Shown in pieces: positions 1-5,733 of a stretch of DNA of 5,757 bases (within the stretch, counting starts at the first letter, position 1; every line of letters starts with the position of its first letter). The notes below the pieces were generated by a model. That model was not told where the DNA came from, made no database searches, and saw only the letters and a list, made by a program, of their open reading frames with translations. The stretch comes from Candidatus Limimorpha equi. Its GTDB lineage: Bacteria > Bacteroidota > Bacteroidia > Bacteroidales > F082. A program made the position numbers and the translations under genes. The DNA is taken from the NCBI GenBank assembly GCA_018065885.1, contig JAGHSL010000281.1, positions 1 to 5,757 of the forward strand, given 5' to 3'.

Positions 1-647
1 TTGAGACGAAATTCCGTCCTCCGTTGAAGCGTCCGCCTTTGTCGTTTGACCGTTTCATTCTGATAAAAGGTTTGCTGGCTGGCGTTTCGTTTATGCTGTT
101 GGCTTTTGCTTACGGTCAGATTTCCAATTACATAGCACTTTATGCCAAGGAAATGGATCTTGCTATCAGCAGCGGCTTGTTCTTCACGGTTTATGCCGTT
201 GGCCTCATTGCTTCGCGTTTGTTCTCGGGCCGTATGGTCGACAAAGGTAAGGTGTCGTTCACCATCGTGATAGGTCTCGCCATCGTAGTGCTCGCCATGT
301 TGGGTTTGGCTTTGTGCCACTATGTCAACGACTTGAATGCGAAATTTACCTCTGTGGCATTCCTCTCGATTGCCATGCTTTGCGGTATGGGTTTCGGCAC
401 TTGTTTCCCCGCTTTCAATGCCTTGTTCATCAATTTGGCACCGAACAGTCAGCGCGGTACGGCTACTTCTACTTATCTGACTTCCTGGGATTTAGGACTT
501 GGTATTGGCATTTTTTCGGGCGGTGCCATTTCCGAACATTTCTCGTTCAGTGCGGCTTATCTGGTCGCCGACATTATGGTCGTTGTCGCCTTGGTGTTTT
601 TCATCGTGGTCGTTGCACCGCATTATGAGCGGAATAAGCTCAGATAG
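1..647 (+). CDS. Major facilitator superfamily (MFS) transporter, C-terminal half (5' partial)
   Basis: This is an inner-membrane secondary transporter of the MFS; its substrate cannot be read from the sequence. The reading frame is open from base 3, so the gene begins outside the window. The in-frame TTG at 24 lies in the basic, proline-rich linker that normally joins the two MFS halves and is not a credible start. The visible 214 residues hold six hydrophobic helices, roughly at residues 18-40, 56-72, 85-107, 117-145, 155-175 and 180-206, matching helices 7-12 of a 12-helix MFS protein. Between the second and third of these is SRLFSGRMVDKGK (about residues 71-83), resembling the MFS loop motif G-x-L-x-D-R-x-G-R. 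Sugar- or drug-efflux MFS proteins look alike here. The TAG stop at 645-647 overlaps the end of the convergent EamA gene by 8 bp, so no terminator fits between them. Family assignment is confident; specificity is unknown. Confidence 0.9.
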   Translation, partial: ETKFRPPLKRPPLSFDRFILIKGLLAGVSFMLLAFAYGQISNYIALYAKEMDLAISSGLFFTVYAVGLIASRLFSGRMVDKGKVSFTIVIGLAIVVLAMLGLALCHYVNDLNAKFTSVAFLSIAMLCGMGFGTCFPAFNALFINLAPNSQRGTATSTYLTSWDLGLGIGIFSGGAISEHFSFSAAYLVADIMVVVALVFFIVVVAPHYERNKLR

Positions 648-1524
648 CAGTTACAGTTTTCATTTTCCTGATTTCGCTCCAAGTCTGTAAGGCTACCGAC
701 AAGATAATCAGTGCAATGCCGCAATAAAATGCTACATTCAGTTCCTTGTATTCCTTGAAGATGAACATGGAAAGGATGATGCTGTAGACGGGTTCCAGAT
801 TATAGGTCAGGTTGACGGTAAAGGCCGCAATCTTTTGCAGGACAATGATTTGCAGCAGACACAGTCCGATGGTGCAAATAATGACCATGAATGAAAGATA
901 GGCTAAATCCAATTCGCCGGGAATGAGCTTGCCTATTGGAATGAAAATCTGATAGATAGGGAGCAAGACCGACAATCCGATGAGGCCTCCTGTCATTTCC
1001 CAAAACAGCATGTTTTTGGCTTCGTAGTTTTTACCAACTCTTTGATTGGCGATAGCGAAAAGGGCATATAATGCTGAAGAAACGATGCCTAAGCAAATGC
1101 CCAAGCGGTAGCGTGCATCGAACTGGAAAATGAGGTAAATGCCTAATAGCGTGAGCAGACTGAAAAGAAACTCGCGTGCCGAAAACCGGTGCTTGTTGAT
1201 GATAGGCTCGAACAGGGCCGTGAAAAATCCCACTAACGAGAAGCAGACAACGCCGATGGAAACATTGGATGACTTGATGCTGGCATAGAAGAAAACCCAA
1301 TGCAGACAAAGCAACATGCCGACGCCACCCATTTGCAGCTTGTCGTGGAAATCGCTCTTTTTGAATTGTTTGGTGATGAGCAAAAAGACCAGCATGAGCA
1401 ATCCGGCAAAAGCCATGCGATACCACACCAAAACGGCGGAATCGAGGCTGATGAGACGTCCAAGAACGCCAGTGAATCCGGCAATGAAGACCGAAAGATG
1501 CAGCAGTAAGTAGTCTTTTTTCAT
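640..1524 (-). CDS. EamA/DMT-family transporter
   Basis: This is a 294-residue inner-membrane protein of the drug/metabolite transporter superfamily, whose characterised members export amino acids, metabolites or drugs. Its own substrate is unknown. About ten hydrophobic segments form two EamA repeats, roughly residues 4-136 and 141-284. Near the end of the first repeat is the typical stretch around residues 85-112 (SSNVSIGVVCFS, then TALFEP). The matching part of the second repeat is TVNLTYNLEPVYSIILS (236-252) followed by FIFKE, where a conserved proline and a following glutamate are usual. Length is normal for the family. The ATG at 1522-1524 is preceded by an A-run with no Shine-Dalgarno, as is common in Bacteroidota. 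The leader consists of heptad repeats. No promoter box is visible, so the gene may be read through from the methyltransferase gene 113 bp upstream. Its 3' end overlaps the convergent MFS gene. Confidence 0.92.
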   Translation of the reverse strand: MKKDYLLLHLSVFIAGFTGVLGRLISLDSAVLVWYRMAFAGLLMLVFLLITKQFKKSDFHDKLQMGGVGMLLCLHWVFFYASIKSSNVSIGVVCFSLVGFFTALFEPIINKHRFSAREFLFSLLTLLGIYLIFQFDARYRLGICLGIVSSALYALFAIANQRVGKNYEAKNMLFWEMTGGLIGLSVLLPIYQIFIPIGKLIPGELDLAYLSFMVIICTIGLCLLQIIVLQKIAAFTVNLTYNLEPVYSIILSMFIFKEYKELNVAFYCGIALIILSVALQTWSEIRKMKTVTAI

Positions 1525-1527
1525 TTT

Positions 1528-1634
1528 TTTTTGCTTTTGGCCTTTAGTTTTTGGCTATTGGCACTTTATTCAATAAATGTAATGGTGTTATTTTTGGAAT
1601 CATTGTGCCAGAAGCCAATAGCCAAAAGCCTGAG
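1528..1634. repeat. Inverted array of 7-bp repeats (GCC-led heptads)
   Basis: The right arm on the + strand has four heptads in exact 7-bp phase at 1607, 1614, 1621 and 1628: GCCAGAA, GCCAATA, GCCAAAA, GCCTGAG. The left arm carries the same units on the - strand, read from 1562 downward: GCCAATA, GCCAAAA, ACTAAAG, GCCAAAA, GCAAAAA. The arms share a perfect 14-bp inverted repeat (1549-1562 with 1614-1627) around a 51-nt spacer. The right arm begins 3 bp past the methyltransferase stop codon, and the left arm runs almost into the EamA start codon. In the direction of transcription (- strand) the stem is followed by A-rich rather than T-rich sequence, so it is not a standard intrinsic terminator. 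It may be a mobile or slippage-made short repeat, or an RNA hairpin between the two genes; its function is unknown. Confidence 0.75.
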
Positions 1635-1637
1635 GCA

Positions 1638-2414
1638 TTAAAACTGCTCTCTCCGTCTTTGCCGAATGGCTTCAAAGGTGACAATGGCCGTGGTGACCGA
1701 AACATTCAGCGAATCAGCAATGCCGTTCATCGGGATGATGATGTTCTGGTCGGCGGCTTCCACCCAGGCATCGGAGATGCCCGTGGCTTCGGTGCCCATC
1801 ACGATGGCTGAGGCGCCTCGGAAATCGGCATCTAAATAATCGATGGAGGCTTTCAGGTAGGTGCAGTAAATCTTGATGTGATTGCTTTTCAGCCAACTGA
1901 TACATTCTTCCGTCGAGCAGGCATATACGGGCACGCTGAACATGCAGCCTATGCTGGCGCGGATGGCATTGGGGTTGAAGATGTCGGTCTGTGGGTCGGC
2001 CACGATGACGGCATCAACGCCGGCGGCATCGGCAGTGCGCATGATGGCACCTAAGTTGCCCGGTTTTTCGACGGTTTCCAGCACGATGACCAAGGCATTG
2101 TCTTTCGGCTTGAACTCGTTTAGGCTCTTGTATTTAGGCCTTGCCAAAGCCAGCAGTCCATCGCTGCCTTCGCGGTAAGCGATTTTGTCGAACACTTCTT
2201 CCGAAACTTCTTCCGTCAAATTGGCGGTGATGCTTAACGGATCGCGCAAAAGGGTGGGACAGACGTAAAGCTGGTCAATCTCAAAGCCGCATTTTTGGGC
2301 GCGCTCAATCTCGCGTTGCCCTTCGATGATGAAGAGGTTCTGCTCGCGGCGTTCGGAGGCCTTCTGCAATTTGACGATGTTCTTTATCTTAGGGTTTGTC
2401 TTGCTGGTAATCAT
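1638..2414 (-). CDS. SpoU/TrmH-family RNA methyltransferase (SPOUT class)
   Basis: This is a 258-residue cytosolic enzyme predicted to transfer a methyl group from S-adenosylmethionine to a ribose 2'-OH in rRNA or tRNA. Residues 1-100 form an N-terminal substrate-binding domain of the kind seen in rRNA methyltransferases, with a typical opening (NPKIKNIVKL, then FIIEGQREIERA). The catalytic SPOUT domain has all three signature motifs. Motif 1 is KPGNLGAIMRTA (117-128) with Asn120 and Arg126. Motif 2 is IVMGTEATG (204-212) with Glu209. Motif 3 is IIPMNGIADSLNVSV (226-240) with Ser235 and Asn237. These contribute to cofactor binding, the trefoil knot and catalysis, so the enzyme looks intact. 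The exact target nucleotide (RlmB-, TsnR- or MRM3-like) cannot be decided from motifs. It starts 11 bp after the stop of the EamA gene 2426-3346, implying one transcript. No Shine-Dalgarno precedes the ATG. Confidence 0.95.
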   Translation of the reverse strand: MITSKTNPKIKNIVKLQKASERREQNLFIIEGQREIERAQKCGFEIDQLYVCPTLLRDPLSITANLTEEVSEEVFDKIAYREGSDGLLALARPKYKSLNEFKPKDNALVIVLETVEKPGNLGAIMRTADAAGVDAVIVADPQTDIFNPNAIRASIGCMFSVPVYACSTEECISWLKSNHIKIYCTYLKASIDYLDADFRGASAIVMGTEATGISDAWVEAADQNIIIPMNGIADSLNVSVTTAIVTFEAIRQRRREQF

Positions 2415-2425
2415 GCCGATAGTCT

Positions 2426-3346
2426 TTATTTTGTGGATTTTTCTCTTGATAATCTTGCCTGTCTCAGGTCTTTAAGTTGCGAAAGCACGAGACCGAAAAC
2501 GACAAGGACGATGCCGATGATTTTCTGTGGTGTCAGGCTTTCGTGAATGATGAAATAGCTGAAAATGGCGGTGAATACGGGAATCAGGTTGGTGTAGACA
2601 TTGGCTTTCGAGGCGCCTAATTTGCTGTAGGCGAAGGCCCACAAAGCGTAGGCGATGGCACTGCAGAACACGCCAAGACAGACCAATGGAACGATGTAAG
2701 CCCGCACGTTGGCAATGTCTGGCGAGGGGTCAAGGCGTTCCAGCACTATGGCCAGTGGAATGAAATAAATCATGCCAATGATGTTTTGCATCCATGTGAT
2801 TGTCAGTGGTTTGTATAATTTCGTGAGTTTGATGAGAGCGATGGAATAGCCAACAGCCACCAAGACGGCTCCCGAAAGGAAAAGTATGCCTTTGGGTGAA
2901 GCCGTGAGCACCATGTCCTTGTTGAGCAGCATGGTAACGACACCGAAAAAGGAGACGAAAAGACCAACAATATTCATGGGTGTAAGCCGTTCTTTCAGGA
3001 AAATGGCCGCAGCGATAGGGGTCACTAATGGAATCATGGCGACGATGGCCGACCCAATGATGGGCGAGGTGTTTTTCAGCCCGTAGCCTTCGCAAATGAA
3101 ATAGAGGAACGGCTCGAAAAGTGCTGCCAATGCAAAAAGTGCGAGATGCTCTTTCCTGATTTTCTCGTTGAGGCGGAAGATGAATAGAATGGCTGTGAAG
3201 AAAATTGTTGCCACGACTAAACGTAGGAAAATCGTTGTGGTAGGATTCAGGCTTTCATAAACTTGCGTCGACCAGATGAACGATAATCCCCAAGCTGTCA
3301 TGGCGATTATGCCGGCCGCATGTGTCAAAATATTACTTTCTTTCAT
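2426..3346 (-). CDS. EamA/DMT-family transporter
   Basis: This is a 306-residue inner-membrane transporter of the drug/metabolite superfamily, substrate unknown. It has two EamA repeats, about residues 8-140 and 150-290, with roughly ten helices. The first opens with the common AWGLSFI (18-24). The segment GSAIVAMIPLVTPIAAAIFLKER spans 98-120, and its counterpart in the second repeat is NVYTNLIPVFTAIFSYFIIHES (249-270); both carry the conserved helix proline and following glutamate. The C-terminal tail is basic (RQARLSREKSTK). I chose the ATG at 3344-3346 over one 20 codons upstream. The longer form would add a non-family stretch, and it would place a perfect -7 box (3352-3359) inside the coding region. 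With that promoter the transcript would begin at or very near the ATG, so it may be leaderless. It probably forms an operon with the RNA methyltransferase 11 bp downstream. It is only distantly similar to the EamA protein at 640-1524, so this is not a recent duplication. Confidence 0.92.
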   Translation of the reverse strand: MKESNILTHAAGIIAMTAWGLSFIWSTQVYESLNPTTTIFLRLVVATIFFTAILFIFRLNEKIRKEHLALFALAALFEPFLYFICEGYGLKNTSPIIGSAIVAMIPLVTPIAAAIFLKERLTPMNIVGLFVSFFGVVTMLLNKDMVLTASPKGILFLSGAVLVAVGYSIALIKLTKLYKPLTITWMQNIIGMIYFIPLAIVLERLDPSPDIANVRAYIVPLVCLGVFCSAIAYALWAFAYSKLGASKANVYTNLIPVFTAIFSYFIIHESLTPQKIIGIVLVVFGLVLSQLKDLRQARLSREKSTK

Positions 3347-3351
3347 GGCCG

Positions 3352-3359
3352 CAAAGGTA
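3352..3359 (-). promoter_or_regulatory. Bacteroidetes-type -7 promoter box for the EamA-methyltransferase operon
   Basis: The - strand reads TACCTTTG, a perfect match to the TAnnTTTG box used by the Bacteroidetes primary sigma factor. It ends 5 bp before the ATG at 3346, so the predicted transcription start is at or beside the start codon. No clear -33 TTTG/TTG is present at the usual distance, so the assignment rests on the -7 box and its position. Confidence 0.55.
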
Positions 3360-3367
3360 TTAAATTG

Positions 3368-3375
3368 TATCTTTG
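3368..3375 (+). promoter_or_regulatory. Bacteroidetes-type -7 promoter box for the collagen-like lipoprotein gene
   Basis: TATCTTTG on the + strand is a perfect TAnnTTTG match, 49 bp before the lipoprotein ATG at 3425, giving an expected leader of about 40 nt. It sits 8 bp from the opposing box at 3352-3359. A -33 element is not obvious. Confidence 0.55.
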
Positions 3376-3424
3376 GAGCGTGAATTATAAAAGAAAAAAT
3401 TATCAACCTTTAAATTGCAGTAAA

Positions 3425-3976
3425 ATGAAAAAAGTGAAGTTTTTGAGTATGGCTTTATTAGCCGTTTTCATGTTGGCATCGTGTGCAAAAGAAGGCCCCA
3501 TGGGACCTGTTGGTCCTCAAGGTCCTGCTGGCTATGATGGTCTTGATGGTCACGATGGCAACGCAAATGTATGTTCTTCAACCTTAACGGTTTATCCTAA
3601 TGATTGGTATTTGGATAATGGTTCTTGGAGAGTCGATTTCGACTATGCGGCCATCAATGCAAACATTTATGGCAGTGGCGCAGTGCTGGTGTATATGAAA
3701 ACCGATAATGTTTGGAATCAGCTTCCAAGGACGTTCTACTATTCCGAAACTAATGATGCTGGAGAAGAAGTGTTTTATTCTTCGTCATTGGACGTTTCTT
3801 TCTATTTGGAAGGCGTGAGCGTGCTTTGGACGGAGAGTGATTTCTATGATGGCTACCGGCCTGAGACTCATGACTTCAGAATCGTAGTGATTGGTGCAGG
3901 TCTCTACAATGCGCATCCTGAAGTCGATTATGATGATTATGAATCGGTAAAGTCGACTTTCGGCCTGACGGACTGA
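3425..3976 (+). CDS. Collagen-like lipoprotein (8 Gly-X-Y triplets), function unknown
   Basis: This is a 183-residue predicted cell-envelope lipoprotein. A basic start (MKKVK), a hydrophobic segment and the lipobox LASC mark a signal peptide II, with the lipidated cysteine at residue 20. Residues 24-47 are eight uninterrupted Gly-X-Y triplets: GPM, GPV, GPQ, GPA, GYD, GLD, GHD, GNA. The remaining 135 residues form an acidic, aromatic-rich domain, probably mostly beta-strand, with blocks such as GAVLVYM, TFYYS, FYSSSLDVS and YDGYRP followed by FRIVVI. I recall short Bacteroidetes lipoproteins with a Gly-Pro tract and a comparable domain, but know no function for them. The mature protein has an extra cysteine (residue 50) just after the triplets. 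I chose the ATG at 3425 because the ORF's earlier start, 35 codons upstream, reads through the promoter and lacks a signal peptide. It is convergent with a paralogue (4055-4558), about 64% identical over the domain by hand alignment. The two genes share a terminator. Confidence 0.85.
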   Translation: MKKVKFLSMALLAVFMLASCAKEGPMGPVGPQGPAGYDGLDGHDGNANVCSSTLTVYPNDWYLDNGSWRVDFDYAAINANIYGSGAVLVYMKTDNVWNQLPRTFYYSETNDAGEEVFYSSSLDVSFYLEGVSVLWTESDFYDGYRPETHDFRIVVIGAGLYNAHPEVDYDDYESVKSTFGLTD

Positions 3977-4002
3977 AAATGACGTAATCGCATTAATAAA
4001 AT

Positions 4003-4036
4003 AAAACAAGGTGGCTCAAACGAGCCACCTTGTTTT
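4003..4036. terminator. Bidirectional intrinsic terminator
   Basis: A perfect 15-bp stem (4003-4017 with 4022-4036) closes a 4-nt loop. The GC-rich core is AAGGTGGCTC. On the + strand the stem ends in a T-run (4033-4037). On the - strand it ends in TTTT followed by ATTTTATT. It lies 26 bp after the + strand lipoprotein stop and 18 bp after the - strand one, so it serves both convergent genes. Confidence 0.93.
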
Positions 4037-4054
4037 TGTTGTTTCTATTGATTG

Positions 4055-4558
4055 TTAATCGGCAAGTTGGAAAGCAGTCTTGACGGCTTCATAGTTGCTG
4101 TAGTCGACATCCTGGCGGTCGTAGTACAATCCGGAGGCAATGACTACAATCTTAAATTGGTGCGTGTCAGGTCTGTAACCATCGTATAAGTCGTTTTCTG
4201 TCCAGAAAATACTGACACCGCCTTGGTATGACGAAACTTCAAGCGATGAAGAATAAAACTGTTCAACTCCTTGATTGTCAGTCTGTGAGTAATAGAATGT
4301 CAAAGGAATCTGCCTCCATGTGTTTCTATCGTTCATGTAAACTAAAACAGCTCCGAAATCGTGAATGTCAAGGTTGATTGCGGCATAATCGATGTCAACG
4401 CGCCACGAAGTGTTGTTGTCCCAATACCAGTCTTGTGGGTAAACAGTAACGGTTGATGAAGCGACGTTGGCATTGCCGGCAGGACCTTGAGGACCTCTGC
4501 ATGAAGCAAAAAACATGGTGGCGACGATAGCCAAACAAATTAGGGTGAATTTTTTCAT
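4055..4558 (-). CDS. Collagen-like lipoprotein paralogue (3 Gly-X-Y triplets), function unknown
   Basis: This is a 167-residue predicted lipoprotein. The signal peptide II has a basic start (MKK), a hydrophobic core and the lipobox FASC, with the lipidated cysteine at residue 20. Directly after it come only three Gly-X-Y triplets (GPQ, GPA, GNA, residues 22-30), against eight in the neighbour. The rest matches the neighbouring lipoprotein almost without gaps (one extra residue, Asn-Asn-Thr-Ser around the first tryptophan block). Shared blocks include SWRVD, DYAAIN, GAVLVYM, FYSSSL, YDGYRP and IVVI. By hand about 86 of 135 positions are identical. The second cysteine of the paralogue is replaced by alanine. 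The missing triplets are two before and three after the shared GPQ-GPA pair, so tract length, not the domain, is what changed most. The leader is AT-rich without a Shine-Dalgarno. The gene pair arose by duplication in inverted orientation; divergence suggests it is not recent. Confidence 0.85.
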   Translation of the reverse strand: MKKFTLICLAIVATMFFASCRGPQGPAGNANVASSTVTVYPQDWYWDNNTSWRVDIDYAAINLDIHDFGAVLVYMNDRNTWRQIPLTFYYSQTDNQGVEQFYSSSLEVSSYQGGVSIFWTENDLYDGYRPDTHQFKIVVIASGLYYDRQDVDYSNYEAVKTAFQLAD

Positions 4559-4590
4559 TTTTCTAAGTATTTAATTGTTAAGTAATTGTT

Positions 4591-4598
4591 CAAAATAA
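4591..4598 (-). promoter_or_regulatory. Possible weak -7 box for the 3-triplet lipoprotein gene
   Basis: The - strand reads TTATTTTG, one mismatch from TAnnTTTG, 32 bp before the ATG at 4558. No -33 box is evident. In such AT-rich sequence a match of this quality could be chance. Confidence 0.25.
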
Positions 4599-4610
4599 AA
4601 CTTCAATTTG

Positions 4611-4675
4611 GATTTCGAGGCTGCGAGGCTGCGAGATTTCGAGACGTTTGGTGTTCTCGCGACCTCGATGTCTCG
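4611..4675. repeat. Inverted array of 8-bp repeats (CGAG-led octads)
   Basis: On the + strand CGAG recurs in exact 8-bp phase at 4616, 4624, 4632 and 4640. The units are CGAGGCTG, CGAGGCTG, CGAGATTT and CGAGACGT, preceded by GATTT at 4611-4615. The complementary CTCG recurs with the same 8-bp phase at 4656, 4664 and 4672. The two arms can therefore pair as an imperfect hairpin, with about 13 of 17 positions matching between 4612-4628 and the reverse complement of 4656-4672. The element is GC-rich inside a 218-bp AT-rich gap between the antiporter gene's end and the lipoprotein gene's start, both on the - strand. Nothing else is recognisable in that gap. The - strand continuation after the stem lacks an immediate T-run, so a standard intrinsic terminator is not clearly supported. 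Confidence 0.7.
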
Positions 4676-4776
4676 TTTTCAATATGTAAACTAAATTTGC
4701 TCATCTACTTAATAATTCTGTTTGTACTTTTTTTCTATACAAAAATCTTGCCGAAAAGTTTGGTTTTTGCAAATTT

Positions 4777-5733
4777 CTATGCACTGATAATAGAATAAGT
4801 GATGAAAGCGACATAGCCAAGCAGCAAAAATGAGCCTTCAACCCTCGAAAGTTTGTGTCGGCCTTTGCCTGTTAATACGAAAAGCAGCATCAGGGCATTG
4901 GCGGCAAAAAGTATAAGAAGCTGAATATTCATCATCGGTTGGAACTCAAGTGGCATGATCAATGCACTGATGCCTAAAACGATGAAAATGTTCAGGATGT
5001 TGGAACCAACCACGTTTCCGATGGCGATGTCGGAGCTTTTTTTGGTGGCGGCAACAACGGAGGTAATCAGTTCGGGTAGGGAAGTGGCTGTGGCAACTAT
5101 CGTCAAGCCTATCATCGATTCATCCATGCCCCATGAACGTGCCAACGACTGTGCGTTGCGCGAAACAAGTTCACCGCCTAAATAGAGACCTCCGATGCCA
5201 GCGAAAAGCAAGAGGATGGTTTTGCCCCAAGGCAAAGGAATCTGCTCAATATCAGCATCTCCTGTCAGCGACTCGCTTTTGGCCATCGTCATGTAAAGAT
5301 AGGCGGCGGCAAGCAAAAGCAGAACGATGCCCTCAATCCAATTGACCGTCTTTGAACTGCCGATGAAGAAATCGTTGGCCATCAATGTCAATGCGAGTGT
5401 GGCAACGAAACCTGCCGGAATGTCGCGTTTTATGGATATGTTGTTGACATCAATCGGGTAAATCATGGCACTGACACCGAGAATAAGCAGGATGTTCATC
5501 GTGTTGCTGCCGATGATGTTGCCGATGGCCAGTCCTGAACTGCCCTTTGCGCACGAAAAGATATTGACGATGAGTTCGGGCAACGATGTGCCGAAGGCCA
5601 CAATCGTCAATCCTATTATTAAAGGTGATAGTTTGGCGCGTATGCCGACGCTTGTCGCACCATCAACGAGCCAATTGGCTCCTAAAATAAGGGCAACGAA
5701 ACCAACAATAAGAAGTGTGAATGTGAGCAACAT
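4777..5733 (-). CDS. Calcium/sodium antiporter, CaCA superfamily (YrbG type)
   Basis: This is a 318-residue inner-membrane cation exchanger predicted to extrude Ca2+ in exchange for Na+ (or H+). It has the inverted two-fold design of the family, with about ten helices and two alpha-repeats. Alpha-1 spans residues 41-86: GLTIVAFGTSLPELIVN (41-57), then GNIIGSN (71-77). Alpha-2 spans 209-254: GLTIVATATSLPELITS, then GNVVGSN (239-245). The Thr-Ser-x-Pro-Glu core and the later Asn are the ion-coordinating positions in NCX-type exchangers, and both copies are present. The one departure is alanine at 216 in alpha-2, where glycine is usual (ATSLPE against GTSLPE). Length is normal for bacterial homologues. 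The ATG at 5731-5733 puts a short charged-free start before helix 1. Upstream, a - strand TAA at 5737-5739 could end a preceding gene, which would place this gene in an operon, but the window ends 18 bp later. No terminator is clear downstream. Confidence 0.94.
   Translation of the reverse strand: MLLTFTLLIVGFVALILGANWLVDGATSVGIRAKLSPLIIGLTIVAFGTSLPELIVNIFSCAKGSSGLAIGNIIGSNTMNILLILGVSAMIYPIDVNNISIKRDIPAGFVATLALTLMANDFFIGSSKTVNWIEGIVLLLLAAAYLYMTMAKSESLTGDADIEQIPLPWGKTILLLFAGIGGLYLGGELVSRNAQSLARSWGMDESMIGLTIVATATSLPELITSVVAATKKSSDIAIGNVVGSNILNIFIVLGISALIMPLEFQPMMNIQLLILFAANALMLLFVLTGKGRHKLSRVEGSFLLLGYVAFITYSIISA

Noticed and set aside
1549..1627. Heptad palindrome as an intrinsic terminator of the methyltransferase gene
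   Set aside because: In the transcribed direction the stem is followed by an A-rich stretch, not a T-run, and the 51-nt spacer is long for a terminator loop.
1551..1811. A + strand ORF covering the heptad array and the end of the methyltransferase gene
   Set aside because: It is the antisense shadow of a well-supported methyltransferase gene with all catalytic motifs.
3320..3424. N-terminal extension of the first lipoprotein to an upstream ATG
   Set aside because: The extension would bury the signal peptide 35 residues inside the protein and read through both promoter boxes and the divergent gene's start.
3425..4558. Invertible (phase-variable) DNA segment between the inverted lipoprotein genes
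   Set aside because: The paralogues are too diverged at DNA level to be invertase sites. Inversion would move only the symmetric terminator, and no recombinase gene is present in the window.
3425..4777. Idea that the acidic lipoprotein domains bind calcium and work with the neighbouring antiporter
   Set aside because: The domains are rich in Asp/Glu, but I see no EF-hand or other recognised calcium-binding loop, and the genes lack operon-like spacing.
4586..4798. A 70-codon + strand ORF from a TTG in the gap before the antiporter gene
   Set aside because: It begins at TTG, runs through the octad repeats and then AT-rich DNA, and shows no protein-like pattern beyond hydrophobic residues expected from T-rich codons.
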